Assembly: GCF_963678635.1 (NCBI RefSeq)
Contig: NC_087064.1
Location: forward strand, 29,862,189-29,926,188
DNA from: Symsagittifera roscoffensis
Lineage: Eukaryota; Xenacoelomorpha; Acoela; Convolutidae
Direction: 5' to 3'
DNA length: 64,000 nt
Positions 1-11,427 of this stretch are shown piece after piece. Both the position numbers and the translations under genes were made by a program. Under the pieces are notes generated by a model. That model did no database searches. It had not been told where the DNA came from and saw only the letters and a list, made by a program, of their open reading frames with translations. Positions within the stretch are counted from its first letter, which is position 1. The number at the start of each line of letters is the position of its first letter.

Positions 1-1
1 G

Positions 2-718
2 GTTAAAATAACTATCCAGATACTCGTGTTTGTTGTATTTCAACTCTTTCCTTATTAAGCCTATATCTTCCTCACTGTACTTTAGTTTTTTGTCGATCTG
101 ATTTAGTTTTGTCATCAGGTCGCCAAGCTCAAGAGTAGCTGTTTCATGATCAGCAGTTGTCTTGTTTTCGGCTGTCGCTCCTGTTCTGGCTTGTTCTTCC
201 TTTAGGTCGGCTTCTGTCGCCTTCGTGCTCACTGTCCCAAATGTTCGTGCTCTTTCAGTTTTTGATTCTTCGGCCGTGTTGTCTCTCGATTTCATTCCGA
301 CCATCATCGCCAACTTTTCTGTAAAAGATGTCTTCTTTACTTGAGAGTCCTCTTTCACAGTTTCTCGGGTATTGCCTGTTGTGTCTTCCAACGCGTCTAT
401 CGGCGAAAACTCCACGGTTTTTGGATTTTGATCTTCCATATGGGGCATCGGTGTGGATTCCGTTGTCTTCTTCTCCACTTCATCTACGCTCTGGTCTGCT
501 GTCTCTAGATCGATCTCAATTGTGGGCTCCACCTGTTTGTCTTTAGCACCTTCTCTCGTCTTGTTCTCAGTACCACTCCTCGTGCTGACCATACTAACTG
601 AAAAGTTATCTTTTGTCTTCTTTGGGCCCATTGATGTCGTTCCGCGCAGCGACGAGTTATATTTCGTGTTTGATCCAGTTGACCTTTTTTCGAGCACCGG
701 TACCCTACTCCGTCTCAT
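2..718 (-). CDS. partial ORF, probable retroelement ORF1/gag-like protein (runs off left edge)
   Basis: An open frame reads leftwards from an ATG at 718-716 without a stop to the window edge, giving 239 residues. It has no close match that I recognise. The protein is very hydrophilic and rich in Lys, Glu and Thr. It starts with a basic stretch, has a long disordered middle part, and ends at the edge with a likely coiled coil (alternating Leu/Ile with Lys/Glu, about residues 205-235). That shape is common in ORF1 or gag proteins of retroelements, but this is inference. The 14-bp minisatellite lies directly upstream on this strand, with a TATAAAA-like sequence on the minus strand near 970. A disordered host protein is the alternative. 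Confidence 0.4.
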   Translation of the reverse strand, partial: MRRSRVPVLEKRSTGSNTKYNSSLRGTTSMGPKKTKDNFSVSMVSTRSGTENKTREGAKDKQVEPTIEIDLETADQSVDEVEKKTTESTPMPHMEDQNPKTVEFSPIDALEDTTGNTRETVKEDSQVKKTSFTEKLAMMVGMKSRDNTAEESKTERARTFGTVSTKATEADLKEEQARTGATAENKTTADHETATLELGDLMTKLNQIDKKLKYSEEDIGLIRKELKYNKHEYLDSYFN

Positions 719-960
719 TATTTCTATTTACAATTGCTCTTATTTACAATATTATTATATACACAATTCTATTCTAAGAATAAAATCTTTTGTGGAAAAA
801 TTCTTAAAAGGAAATATACAACGTGATAAAAACGATGTTCCCAGTTCTCTTTCAAAACTTTTCGAGAAACTTTCTTTATTTGTGGTTACAACCGTACCGA
901 GTTCCGACTAGTCTTGTTCTGTTTTAATTCTGTCTTAAAACACTTATTGTGATTTTACTC

Positions 961-1465
961 CAATTTTTATACCGTCCCAAGACTTCCAGTTACTGTCCCT
1001 ACTCTTCTTTGTACCGTCCCAGGCTTTCTTTCTACTGTCCCAAGACTGTTCGGTACTGTCCCAGTCCTTTTTGTCAGTGTCCCAAGACCCCTTTCCCAAG
1101 CCAAGTGTCCCAAGACTACTGTTCCAGGGCTACTGTCCCAAGACTAGTGTCCCAAGGCTAGTGTCCCAAGACTACTGTCCCAAGACTAGTGTCCCAAGGC
1201 TAGTGTCCCAAGGCCACTGTCCCAAGACTACTGTCCCAAGGCTAGTGTCCCAAGGCTACTATCCCAAGACCACTATCCCAAGACCACTGTCCCAAGACCA
1301 CTGTCCCAAGACCACTATCCCAAGACCACTGTCCCAAGACCACTGTCCCAAGACTAGTCTCCCAAGACCACTGTCCCAAGACCACTATCCCAAGACCACT
1401 GTCCCAAGACTGTATTGTCTCAAGGCTGTACTGTCCCAAGACTGTACCAAGACTGCTCTGGTCCA
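961..1465. repeat. 14-bp minisatellite, left block
   Basis: Tandem copies of a 14-bp unit, ACTGTCCCAAGACC with variants (ACTAGTGTCCCAAGG, CTATCCCAAGACC). The left end is diverged (CTGTCCCAAGACTTCC and similar) and the units become regular from about 1100. Because 14 is not divisible by 3, the array reads open as a 14-residue protein repeat every three units on both strands; those frames are by-products of the repeat. Confidence 0.93.
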
Positions 1466-1808
1466 ATTCATTCAGACGTCGCTGGCGGTAGTCGCTTGCT
1501 GGGAGCGGAGTAGTTGCTGATCTTGAGCTGCTCCCTGCAATGTTGACGAAGCTCTCCATGGTTGTGACTTTCCGTGATTGAGAGTCTGTTTTCGCCTTCT
1601 TTTCTGCTGTTTCTTTGACTTCGAGTTGCTTTTGCCATTCAGGGTGCTTCTTTTTGAGGTGCAGTTTGAGGTTGGTAGGACCATGCTTCACCAGACTTGT
1701 GAACTCGCAGTCGTCGTCCGTACATCTGTACGCTGTCTTGCTCTCATCTATAACAACGTATTGATGCACCGGGTTGCTACGCTTGCGACCAGTTGTTGTT
1801 GCTGCCAT
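1464..1808 (-). pseudogene. BED-type zinc finger, hAT-like transposase N-terminal fragment
   Basis: From the ATG at 1808-1806 the frame encodes about 115 residues. After a basic N-terminus comes a BED-finger-like segment with C-x4-C (CTDDDC) followed about 20 residues later by His residues in LHLKKKHPEW. A linker follows, ending with RQRRLNEL, the kind of sequence found between the BED finger and the catalytic domain of hAT transposases. The frame then runs straight into the minisatellite, so the catalytic domain is missing. The fragment sits between two blocks of the same minisatellite, so it was either inserted into the array or caught up in its amplification. A host ZBED-like gene fragment is the alternative. 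Confidence 0.6.
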
Positions 1809-1854
1809 CTCGATCTGGAAACGTATGAATTGCGTCAAGTATTTATGCTAAGCT

Positions 1855-2058
1855 ATCTGCAACTGAAACTGCAACTGTAACTGTAACTGAAACTCTAACT
1901 GAAACAAGGACCGGAGTTGGTTTCAGTTACAGTTTCAGTTACAGTTCAAAACATCCGGCTGTTTCAGTTTCAGTTACAGTTTCAGTTGATCAAAACCATT
2001 TCAGTTGTGCAGTAACAGTTTCAGTTACAGTTTTCAATTCAGTTACAGTTGGACACAC
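1855..2058. repeat. CAGTTACAGTTT-type repeat patch in both orientations (possible subterminal repeats of a hAT element)
   Basis: About 200 bp made almost entirely of CAGTTACAGTTT / AACTGTAACTGAAACTG. One orientation fills 1858-1905 and the other fills 1918-2050. It lies immediately upstream of the BED-finger ORF. hAT transposons commonly carry short repeated transposase-binding motifs next to their ends, so this could be the subterminal region of the element that supplied the ORF. No clear 8-bp target duplication was found. Confidence 0.5.
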
Positions 2059-2562
2059 TACTAGTGTCCCAAGGCTAGTGTCCCAAGACCACTGTCCCAA
2101 GACCACTATCCCAAGACCACTGTCCCAAGACCACTGTCCCAAGATCACTGTCCCAAGACCACTGTCCCAAGACCACTATCCCAAGACCACTGTCCCAAGA
2201 CCACTATCCCAAGACCACTATCCCAAGACCACTGTCCCAAGACCACTGTCTCAAGACCACTGTCCCAAGACCACTGTCCCAAGACTAGTGTCCCAAGACC
2301 ACTGTCCTAAGACCACTATCCCAAGACCACTGTCCCAAGACCACTGTCCCAAGACTAGTCTCCCAAGACTAGTCTCCCAAGACCACTGTCCCAAGACCAC
2401 TATCCCAAGACCACTGTCCCAAGACTGTATTGTCTCAAGGCTGTACTGTCCCAAGACTGTACCAAGACTGCTCTGGTCCAAGACTATCCCAGGACTGCAC
2501 TGTCCCAAGACTGTCCCCAGACTGCACTGTCCCAAGACTTCTTTGGCACTGTCCCAAGACTA
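2059..2562. repeat. 14-bp minisatellite, right block
   Basis: Same unit as the left block. The two blocks share a long variant order: the series ending in TGTATTGTCTCAAGGCTGTA occurs at 1409-1428 and 2425-2444. They are therefore copies of one array rather than independent expansions. The block ends at about 2560. Confidence 0.93.
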
Positions 2563-3421
2563 TTAACAAGTGTTTGAGCGGTGAAACCTCTTTCTTCTTC
2601 GTTTTAGGGACTTCTTGATTCTTTGTACCTTGCACCACCACTCAAGCTCTAGTAAAAATTTTCCCAAAAACCCTCTCTTAGTGGCCAAATGCTGACCCCC
2701 CTTTTTTAGTTACCTCTTTTTCAATGTTCCAAGCAACTTGAAACCAAAACCTGTGCGCAGGTATCTTGTGATCACCTGTTCGTATAAAAACCAAACACAA
2801 ATCCTTACCAAAATGCAACAAAAATCTAAGCAAGATAAAACATTAAAAACAAAGAGATGAACCCACCTAAAACTCAAAGGTGACAAATGTCTACCTTCTA
2901 TCGAAAAAATGTCTGGTACCTAATTGCCACGCGTTCTCCTCCCCCCTGCTAGCGATCTTATGGGGTATCACAAAAACTGTCTATGTCCGTTCCCCCCTAC
3001 CGATCCGACCAGGGTACCTACCTTAACCTGATTCTAATTTTGGATATCCGCTTCTTATGACCAACGCGGGTAAATATCTAATGTAACTAAGTCGACGATG
3101 CCGAGCAATTAGTTACTCTAATGTGTCCCCCCTTTTTACAAATTATAACCGCCAACCTCTAACTTAACCAGCCCCCCTTTTTAGCCCCCCTTCTTAAGCC
3201 TAAAATTACCTTAAGCGCCGGGTGCTAAACCTCTCAAGAGAAAACCGTAGACCTGTCTCCAGGCCTGCTCAAGTAAAAACGTTCCTCAAAACCGGGGGAT
3301 TTCGCTTATCCAATTTTACACTTATCTCCTACAATGTAATGTGGATTTTAACGATACCCGTTCTGCCCAACTTGAGAACTCGAGAACAAGTTAACCTTCT
3401 TGGCTACCATATCCTTCTTGG
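2563..3421. other. non-coding stretch with C-run/T-run motifs
   Basis: No gene seen. CCCCCCTTTTT-like runs recur (near 2697, 3127, 3172, 3187). No LTR ends or ORFs of note. Confidence 0.4.
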
Positions 3422-3620
3422 CTACTTTCCCACTCGACTGGTCACCTCTTCCAGTCCAGTCTCCTATTGGTTCAGCTCAAGTGCTCCTGAACCACTTTCC
3501 CACTCGGCTGGTCACCTCTTCCAGTCAAGTCTCCTATTGGTTCAGTTCAAGTGCCCCTGAACCACTTTCCCACTCGGCTGATCACCTCTTCCAGTCAAGT
3601 CTCCTTGTTGTCCAGCTAAG
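3422..3620. repeat. 70-bp tandem repeat, about 2.8 copies
   Basis: Units at 3422-3491, 3492-3561 and a partial one from 3562 share CCACTTTCCCACTCGGCTGG and the downstream CTCCTATTGGTTCAG. The third unit decays after about 55 bp. Confidence 0.88.
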
Positions 3621-5332
3621 TTCCAAGCTATCTGAAAACCCTTGACAACGCCCCACACTCGGGCACTTATTGAGGTTACTGGGTTAAATTGCTAGGTTGA
3701 TCGAAACGATCGAACTTGTAAAACAGTATGGGTATACTATTTAATTAATATAAAGGTTTGATCCAACTAATCTGGTGTCAAAGTCACTGTCTTTTTTCTT
3801 TTTATGGTTTTTGTTCCTTTTTCTATTCTTTTTTTGGTTTTTGTTTCGCTTTTTGTCTTTTTGCTCGTGTTTTTGTCCCCCTAGTTGCCCCCCTTTACTC
3901 GGTTAGCTAAGCCTCGTTCGGAGAGCGTGCCAGGAAGTTTTCTCGAGTTTTCTTAAAAAGCTATCACGGTACAACCGGAAGGTTCGCACGTTCCTGCCGA
4001 ACCGTACCACCGGTACTCTAGAATGGGCATGCAGTCCGAAGCTGTCTCAAGTGGGTTCGACTCCGTAGTCTTGATGTCGTAAACACCCAGGAGCGCCATA
4101 AAAACACTATGTAACATTCGTCTACTGTAGTCACACATGAGGCTTAAGAAAAATAGGCCCTATAACCATTGGCTCAAGAGTCAGGGACACTATCTCTCGT
4201 GTTTTTCTACCTCAAATCAGTCGGAGCCAATTCGGTTCGCTTGTGACATGAGACTACAACCCGTTACAGCTTGAAGGCTACTACCAAAATATCCCCCCCA
4301 CTCTAGAAATAAGAACGTCCCCCATACTTAGGTCTCTAGATACCCAAAATGCATGAACGCCGTTAAAAACCGGGTCGGAACAATCCGTTAAGTTACTTTT
4401 TATTAGACAGTGGAACTTTGATCCATTTCAGATGGATCAACCTAAAACTCGCCTTACCTCAACATAACAATCATAAAACACACTCTAGAAATTTAAATTG
4501 ATTACTCACATCGTAGCACGCTCAAGAACTGGGAGTAATTAAGTCGGTAATCAACTCGAGAATTAAATAATGTAACTAAATGAGTTTAATGTTTATCAGT
4601 TTCAATAACAGGACCAAGTTTGAACTCTAGAGTATGGTTTCTCGTGAACCATTGGGACACTCAAGCTGTCCACCTTTCCATCGAAGGTTCACTCTAGTCC
4701 AGTTTGAATGATAATCCAGTCGAGTAATAATAGTCCAATTCTCGGGAATACGCTTCCTTCTGTTTCAGATAGGACAGCTCTACTCTAGTTTTATTGTGAC
4801 GGAAATTGCGAATGGCAATTTCCTACTGCTTTATCTGGCAACTTTTCACGCGATTGTAACTCGATCGTTCTGATTTCTCTTTTTCGGTTTTCAGTTATCG
4901 CGAGAAAATCGTGCATGACAGGCTCCACTCGAATTTTTGAAAAATCAAATTTCACTCCAAAATTAAGCGTTCTTGTTTTTCTCAAGGTCAAACTTCCAAA
5001 TATGACCGACTGGCACACAAATATGGATTCTGTGTGGGCATTAATTCTAAATTTTTGATGATATTTTGTCGAAAAATTGGTTGGTTTCTAGCATATTGTC
5101 TGTCGGCTTTAATTCTGTCGGCATCGTTACCTAATATTTTGTTTCCTACAAAAATCTATTGTTAGCTATGTGATCGATTAAACTCCAACCCTAAATTTTC
5201 GAACGCTCATGCTCAGCTCCACTTTGGCCTCTTGAACAAATTTAAACAAAAAATCGATTTCTACTCTTGCGATTGGTTAAGGTATTGCAATATGATTTTT
5301 TTTCGCTTAAGTATCTTTGTTCGCTGAGTCAT
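3621..5332. other. unassigned non-coding DNA
   Basis: No gene recognised. The short open frames have no protein-like character. CTCTAG/CTCGAG hexamers occur often between 4010 and 4790, without a regular spacing that I can define. Confidence 0.35.
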
Positions 5333-5463
5333 TCATCAGTATCAACGGTTCAATTTTTATATTCCTCTGATGAGCTCATAGGCAGAGTAGTTGTAGGTCA
5401 TCAGTATCAACGGTTCAATTTTTATATTCGACTGATGAGCTAATAGGTCAGAGTAGTTGTAGG
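5333..5463. repeat. 65-bp direct duplication with internal inverted repeat
   Basis: Two adjacent copies start with TCATCAGTATCAACGGTTCA at 5333 and 5398. In the second copy TCATCAGT and ACTGATGA form an 8-bp perfect inverted repeat around a 24-base loop. Confidence 0.85.
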
Positions 5464-6676
5464 TAACATATATTGTTTGAGAGCAAATTGAGAGTTGTTG
5501 TTAAGTAAATTTTTGGTGCAAAAAAGTTTCGGTTAATTTCCGACATATTCCGCTTATGTTTTCTAAGTCTTTTTAAATTTCGTTGAAGTTATGTTAATGA
5601 TTGAACCTTTACAAGAAATTTAAAAATTGTAAGCAAACCTCACAGACCCTCATTTAAATTTTAAACCTAAAAAAAATTGTGTTGCTAAACTCAGGTCGAA
5701 ACCTTTGAAGTTTTGCTTGTATTAACTTTTCAGCTTTTCTTCAACAACTGATTTTTCAAATTTTTTTAAAAATTGCTTTCTAGCTTAAATGCCTGTAAAG
5801 GTAGCTGTTTTGTTGGATGTGTCTGAGATTTATATAAAGTGCTTTTAAACCCAAAAACATAAAAAGAAAGTTTTTTAAAATATTTTGTATAACGTTTCTG
5901 GACAAAAGTTTGTTTTGAAATGTCATTCTGATTTGTTTTGTGCTGTTTTTCCCAAGTTACTCACTTTGTTTCTATGATTTTGCATAGCTGAAATGTTTTG
6001 AAGCAGTATAGCAGCGTCATTTTTTGATCTATTATTTTTTCAAACTTTTTCTTGATTTTGATTCTTGATTTAGACTTTTTGGGAAGTTTGTTTTTGGGAA
6101 AGTTCGCTATTTTCAATTTACTGTTTGGTTTTTGTTTTTTAAAGGTTAATTTTTGTATACTCAATTGTTGGCTGTCAAAATATTTGAAGCTTTTTTAATT
6201 TTTTTTAGGTTTTCTTGGCTTAAGATTTTTCATTGTTATGCGATCTACAAATGGTTTCATCGCTTGTCTTACGAGCAATTAGATGCAGTGCAGCTAAGTT
6301 AGTTAATGCACCAGGCTAAAACTGATGGTTGTAGATTTTTTGGAGTCTTCGATCGTTGTCGGCGATGACTTATATAGGTCGTGATGATTTCAAGAACAGT
6401 CTTGAAATGTTCAATCTCAAATTTGCTTTTTCGCGGTTTGAGTTAAGTTGAAATTCAGTTCATTTCCTTTGTTAAAAGAAAGGTAATTTACAGCAATAAT
6501 GCAAAGGTCACAAAACACGTGATCGACGTATAGTTTCGAAAGTGGAATTAAATATTCAGATTTCGCAACAGAATAAAAAAATTATTTAGTGAACCATTTT
6601 TTTTTTCAAGTCGGATGTTTTGTTTATCATAGAAGTGTCAATCATTTGTCTAAAAATTCAAATTTACACCTCTTCG
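5464..6676. other. unassigned AT-rich DNA with a dispersed-repeat fragment
   Basis: No gene seen. The segment at about 6365-6400 (TTATATAGGTCGTGATGATT) matches a module found again near 59040, 60840 and 63070. Confidence 0.4.
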
Positions 6677-8129
6677 AGGCCCTCTATTTCTTTTCTTTGA
6701 AATTCGAAAGTTGAGATATTTGGAAGAAATATTTCAGTATTTGTTTCCGTTTACTTGCGTTCATGGGCTTTTTTCCAACTGTCTCTTGGCTAATTTTTTT
6801 ATTTGATGATGAAAAATATTCGCAAAACAGAAGTTTTCTCAATTTTTTCACTTCCATTTTCTGCTTCGCCTGTGTTCAATTTGTGTTTTTTTTTGTTTTT
6901 AATTTTTTTTCTGCCGTAACAGTATTCAAAGTCTCATTTGCTAGTCCTTGAGCGTCATGCTGTTTTAATCCTATAATTTTTTGTTCACTTGTGGTACGAA
7001 GCTCAACTTCGCCTCTGTGTTTGATTTTTCTGGCGTAAACATACAAAGAAAAGCGATTGTGGAATATATCCAAAAGCTTAAAGTGATTATTCTCGCGAGA
7101 GGCAATTGTTACTAAATCGGAGTATAGATAGAGTTTCTCTGGCTTACAATGATATGTTAATTTGGTATCGTAAGTGGTGCGAAGCACCGCATCGCCTTTA
7201 TGTTTCAAACCTCATTTTAAAACTCTGGTTTTGCTTCTAAAACTTTTGTTTTATTCTTACTTCTCGTATTCAAAATTTGCAGAAACCTCTGGAAAATGAA
7301 CATCAATTTTGCTTTATGACCTTTGAGGTTTTTTTCCCTGCAAAACTTTTTACAAGGAGCTGTTATATGATTAATTATGCTGGGAGTGATTGCCGTTTGA
7401 GTATGTCAAGTGTTCAATCGTATGTCTTCCTTTACTTGGTACATTTTTGCAATATTTTGTTCTGCACCCTTAGTAAGGAGCTTTTGACAAATTAATTGAT
7501 GAACCACTAGTTGCAATTAGTTAAATTTTTAATTGGAAGCTTCCAATATACGTTCTGTGAAATATTGTGGCGCCCATCTTAGTATTTTTGGCCTAATTAA
7601 AAGTGGATACACTTTGCCTGAATGCTTATTTAACACTGGCAAGTGTGTTTCAAGTCGTTTTCTTCAAATTGAAATTCATTTGTCGAGAAACGTTTGAGTG
7701 GGTTTTTCCATTTTTTGTTCGAGTAGTTTTTCCTGTTTGGTGGGTTCTGTGGATTTTCATGTTTGCGAGCTTGCCATGCTGTCTGTGATGTGTTGCAATT
7801 GTTACGAAGCTCTGCTTCGCCTCTGTGTCCGAAGTGTCATTTTTTGCATGGGTATCATCGTCAATAAATATGTAACGCTGTTTTGCGTATATGTAAAAAC
7901 TGTTGAAGCCTAATTTTACGTTTTGGTAGTTTGGCTTTTGATTTCTTTAAGCTTACTGCACTTTGGAAGCTGCCAAATGGAAGGTTATTGACGCTCTCGA
8001 ATAACAAAGAGCAATTTACGCAAAGAATGAAGCTTTAGTTTCAAAAATTAAATTTTAATTTAAAAATCTAATAGCGGAATAAATGACCTACTGATCCAGC
8101 TTCCCAAATTTTTATTGTGTTTGTTCTAG

Positions 8130-10489
8130 GACAAGGTGTGGATAAAAATCACAAGGACGCTGGATCTGTGCGAACTGCACATCCAATTCCGACCGGTGTT
8201 GGCATTTACTACTTCGAGATATTTGTCCACAGTAAAGGAAGAGACGGCTACATGGGCATTGGCATCTCTCCTCACAGCCAGAGTAATCTCAACCGGCTGC
8301 CAGGCTGGGACAAAGACTCATATGGGTACCACGGAGACGATGGGAACTCTTTTTGCTCCAAAGGAAGTGGACAACCGTATGGTCCTACTTTTACCACAGG
8401 TTATTTCGTTAGGAGGCATTAATTTCAGTCCATATAAGAAAAATTAGAATTATCAAAGGATATTAGATGTCATGCAAGTAGCACAGAATGTTCCGACTAC
8501 GATCTTTCAAGTAAATAAATTCAAAAATGAAGTAAAAAAGTATAAAATAATAAACAATTCAAAACATCTTTTCTAGCCGATTTTCGTGAAACTGGTCGAA
8601 AAGTCGGTAAATTTTAGACCAATTTTCTCGACACAATTTTTTAAGGAAAATATTACGGCTGAAAGGGTTGTAATACAATACCACACTTGAACTAACTTTT
8701 TAAGCTTTCCTTGAGGTTTATTCAAATCAGGGGAGAAAGAAGCACCCTACGCCTTTGTTCCTTACCTTGACTTCATGTAGTCCTCGGAACAATAATCAGA
8801 TAAATTTGTCTGTTTATCGTTTTAGGGGATACTGTTGGCTGTGGTATTAACTTCGTGGAGCGGACCTGCTTCTTCACGAAAAATGGAATCAATCTAGGGC
8901 CAGTAGTAACAGATCTACCACTACGATCCTTCTATCCAACTGTGGGGCTACAAACGCCAGGAGAAACAGTCGAGGTTGGCAATCTGAGATTTTGTTGGTT
9001 TATTTTTTTTTGCGAAGGGCGAAATATATTATTTTAAAAGCTGCGTGTATTCTAGGCCAACTTTGGACAGAAGCCGTTTGTCTTTGACCTTTCCGATTTC
9101 AAATTTGAGGCGAAGTATTTCATCAACAAAACCGTTTCAAGCCGCGCGATAGAGCGCAATCATCTGCATTCGCTTGTTTCGTCTTATCTTATTCATAGAG
9201 GATACAACAAATCAGCCTACGCACTCGCAAAACGTAAGATGTACAATTCTGTTTGAGTTTTTGTTCCGACCACTCAAGGAGTGGGAAGGAACTATGGCCT
9301 AGATACTCTAAAGTACATCAAATACTTTCATACAATTTGAAGCACTGCAAAAAGGTGAGAGAGTGTGCTATTTTATAGAAGCGCTCTAGGATTTGAATTA
9401 AAGCATAGGTTTCTAAGAAAAAAGTAATGAAAAATGGAACTCTAAATTTATATTTTGTTGAGTGTGCTACCTACGCAACATTCTGTCAGTCTTTATTTGA
9501 GGTTTCTGCTTTTTATTGGTTTATCGAATTTAGTTGTTTTAGAGACTGGAATGGCAGTATCTGAAGGAATGCAATCGATTGAGAATAGACGGTTCCTTGA
9601 GAAGCTGATAACTGAGGGAAACATAAGCGAAGCTCTGACTGAAACAGAAAAGCGCTATCCGAGTCTTCTCAGTGACAACATCAAACTTGAATTTCTTCTG
9701 AAATGCCGCCAGTTTGTCGAACTTGTTGCAAGCGGATCGAACAATAATTGCCAGGAATCTAATAGAATCCAATCTAATGGTGACATAAATGGATCTTCGG
9801 AGAATAGCGTAGCCCCTGAGAGCGAAAGTCGAATCCAGATTGATGTAAATGGCGAGAGGTTGCAGATAAGTGCTACTGGCATCCCTCCGTCTGTTTCGAA
9901 TGGGTCTGAAAGCAATGGAATCGCCGTAATGTCGAATGATGTAGTATTACCGGAGGCAGAACTTTCACAGAGACCAGAATCGCGTCTTTCAGAAGGACCG
10001 ACTGAAATGGACCTGGATTGCAATAGTTGCCACGCAAACAACGCAGAAGCTAATCAGAATAGTTATCTCGATTCTCAAGCTGCATCAAGTTCAAGTAATG
10101 CTACTAATACCAATGCTAACGCAATGAGCAATGAAGATTCTCGTATAATGGAAGCTATTTTACAGGGTAGGAAATTGAGGCAATTGGCAGACAAAGCAAT
10201 AGCATCCGGTGATTGCAATTCGGAAAACATAGAACAGCATTTGTTAGAAGTTTTTGGCCTCTTAGCATATGAAAAACCCGGTGAAAGTCCCTTAAAACAT
10301 GTACTAGAGCCTAGTTACAGAGAAAGTGCTTGCAATTTGCTCAATGGGGCTATACTTCAGTCTCATAACATGGCGGCAGATCCACAGTTACAGACATTGT
10401 TAATCCAATCAGCCACCTGTTTGCAGGAGATGACGTCACTAGGAATGCCAGAAGCTGCTTTTGTCAGTATGAAAGATGTAGTTCAGTAA
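8130..10489 (+). CDS. RANBP9: RanBP9/RanBP10-like scaffold protein, copy 1, 3' exons (5' exon(s) not found)
   Basis: Four exons with GT-AG borders: 8130-8399, 8826-8974, 9056-9233, 9543-10489 (stop). Exons 1-2 encode most of a SPRY domain, with family signatures [45 protein letters not shown] and [11 protein letters not shown]. Exon 3 gives [10 protein letters not shown] and a LisH motif ([18 protein letters not shown]). Exon 4 gives CTLH (residues [10 protein letters not shown] to CRQFVEL), a Ser/Asn-rich disordered linker, and a C-terminal CRA domain. RanBP9/10 proteins are scaffolds of the CTLH/GID E3 ubiquitin ligase and bind Ran, receptors and kinases. The first visible exon starts inside the SPRY domain, so the N-terminal exon(s) must lie upstream or be lost. 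AATAAA overlaps the end of the ORF at about 10489-10494. The reading frame is intact. Confidence 0.9.
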
Positions 10490-11356
10490 ATAAAACAGTG
10501 TCAGGGCAAATGGGAACAGCTGACTAGTGTGAACTACTTTTGTCAAATTAATCAAAAACGAGATGAAATAGTTCTAATTATTTTCTCATACTTTGAGTCA
10601 TACAAAAAACTCAAAATATTCGTCAAAAAGATTGTTTGTTGATTTCAATGCTACTTTATTGTGTTCAATTTGGTACGTTTTTGATTTCAATGCTGGTATC
10701 TTAAGCATATAGCGCCTTATCTTGTTCGATTTCTTGTTTAAAAGTAATGAACGTAGTGAAGACTCTTATATAGGTCTTTTCTTTTTTTTTTGTGTTTTTT
10801 GTTTGAGTTTTTGCTGTTTGAATTTTTTCTTCTTATTAAGTTCAGTTCCTTTCCTTCGTTAAAAGGAAGTGAAATGCCTCAATCGTACAGCAAATGTGTA
10901 AAGGTCACGAAAATTGTGATCGACCTCTTGTTTCGAAATCGGATTTTAATGTTCAGTCTCCCAGCTGAATTAAAGATTTACCTATTGCTCCAGTTTTCTC
11001 AAATTCATTTAACTTTGTTTTACTAAGCGTACAATGTTGGGTGATTGCTTAGTAGTCTAGCCTAAAGCTAAAAGTCTCAGCTGAGGTCTTCGGGTTTCTT
11101 GACAAGAGTTATAGTTTAAAAAAAATAGTTAGAAAAGTGTATAAATTAATGAGGTTGCTCAGTGGTTAAATAAATTTTGTTAATATAAAAAGATGGAACA
11201 ACTTAATCCTTTTTACGCTAGCGATCAGCTTAGTGTATCATTACGGACATACTTTTTTTCTGACCTTACTTCAAATTGAAGGGTTTATTAAAAGCGTTCA
11301 CTTATTTGGAATATGTTCCTTGCTTTATTTATGGCTAGTGTTTGGCACCTATTGAG
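10490..11356. other. 3' flank of RanBP9-like copy 1, non-coding
   Basis: No further exon. It contains a TTATATAGGTC module at about 10765 and the sequence TTCCTTCGTTAAAAGGAAG near 10851. Both have relatives elsewhere in the window. Confidence 0.4.
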
Positions 11357-11357
11357 C

Positions 11358-11427
11358 TTCCGTGGCTGAGTGGTTAGTGTGTGAGACTCTCAATCTCTAG
11401 GTCACAGGTTCGAATCTCAGACGTAGT
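11358..11427 (+). repeat. tRNA-like sequence (pol III A and B boxes), SINE head
   Basis: It has a good A box (TGGCTGAGTGGTTA) and B box (GGTTCGAATC) at tRNA-like spacing. The two ends do not form a clean acceptor stem, so I call it a tRNA-derived SINE head rather than a functional tRNA. A diverged relative lies at 47658-47728. The second copy at 16841-16910 belongs to the large duplication. Confidence 0.65.

Noticed and set aside
1071..1520. Long plus-strand frame reading a Pro/Ser/Gln/Lys repeat (and minus-strand partners)
   Set aside because: It is the translation of the 14-bp minisatellite, open on both strands because of the repeat period, so not evidence for a gene.
11358..11427. A functional tRNA gene
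   Set aside because: A and B boxes are good but the ends do not pair as an acceptor stem, and a diverged relative sits in a SINE-like context.
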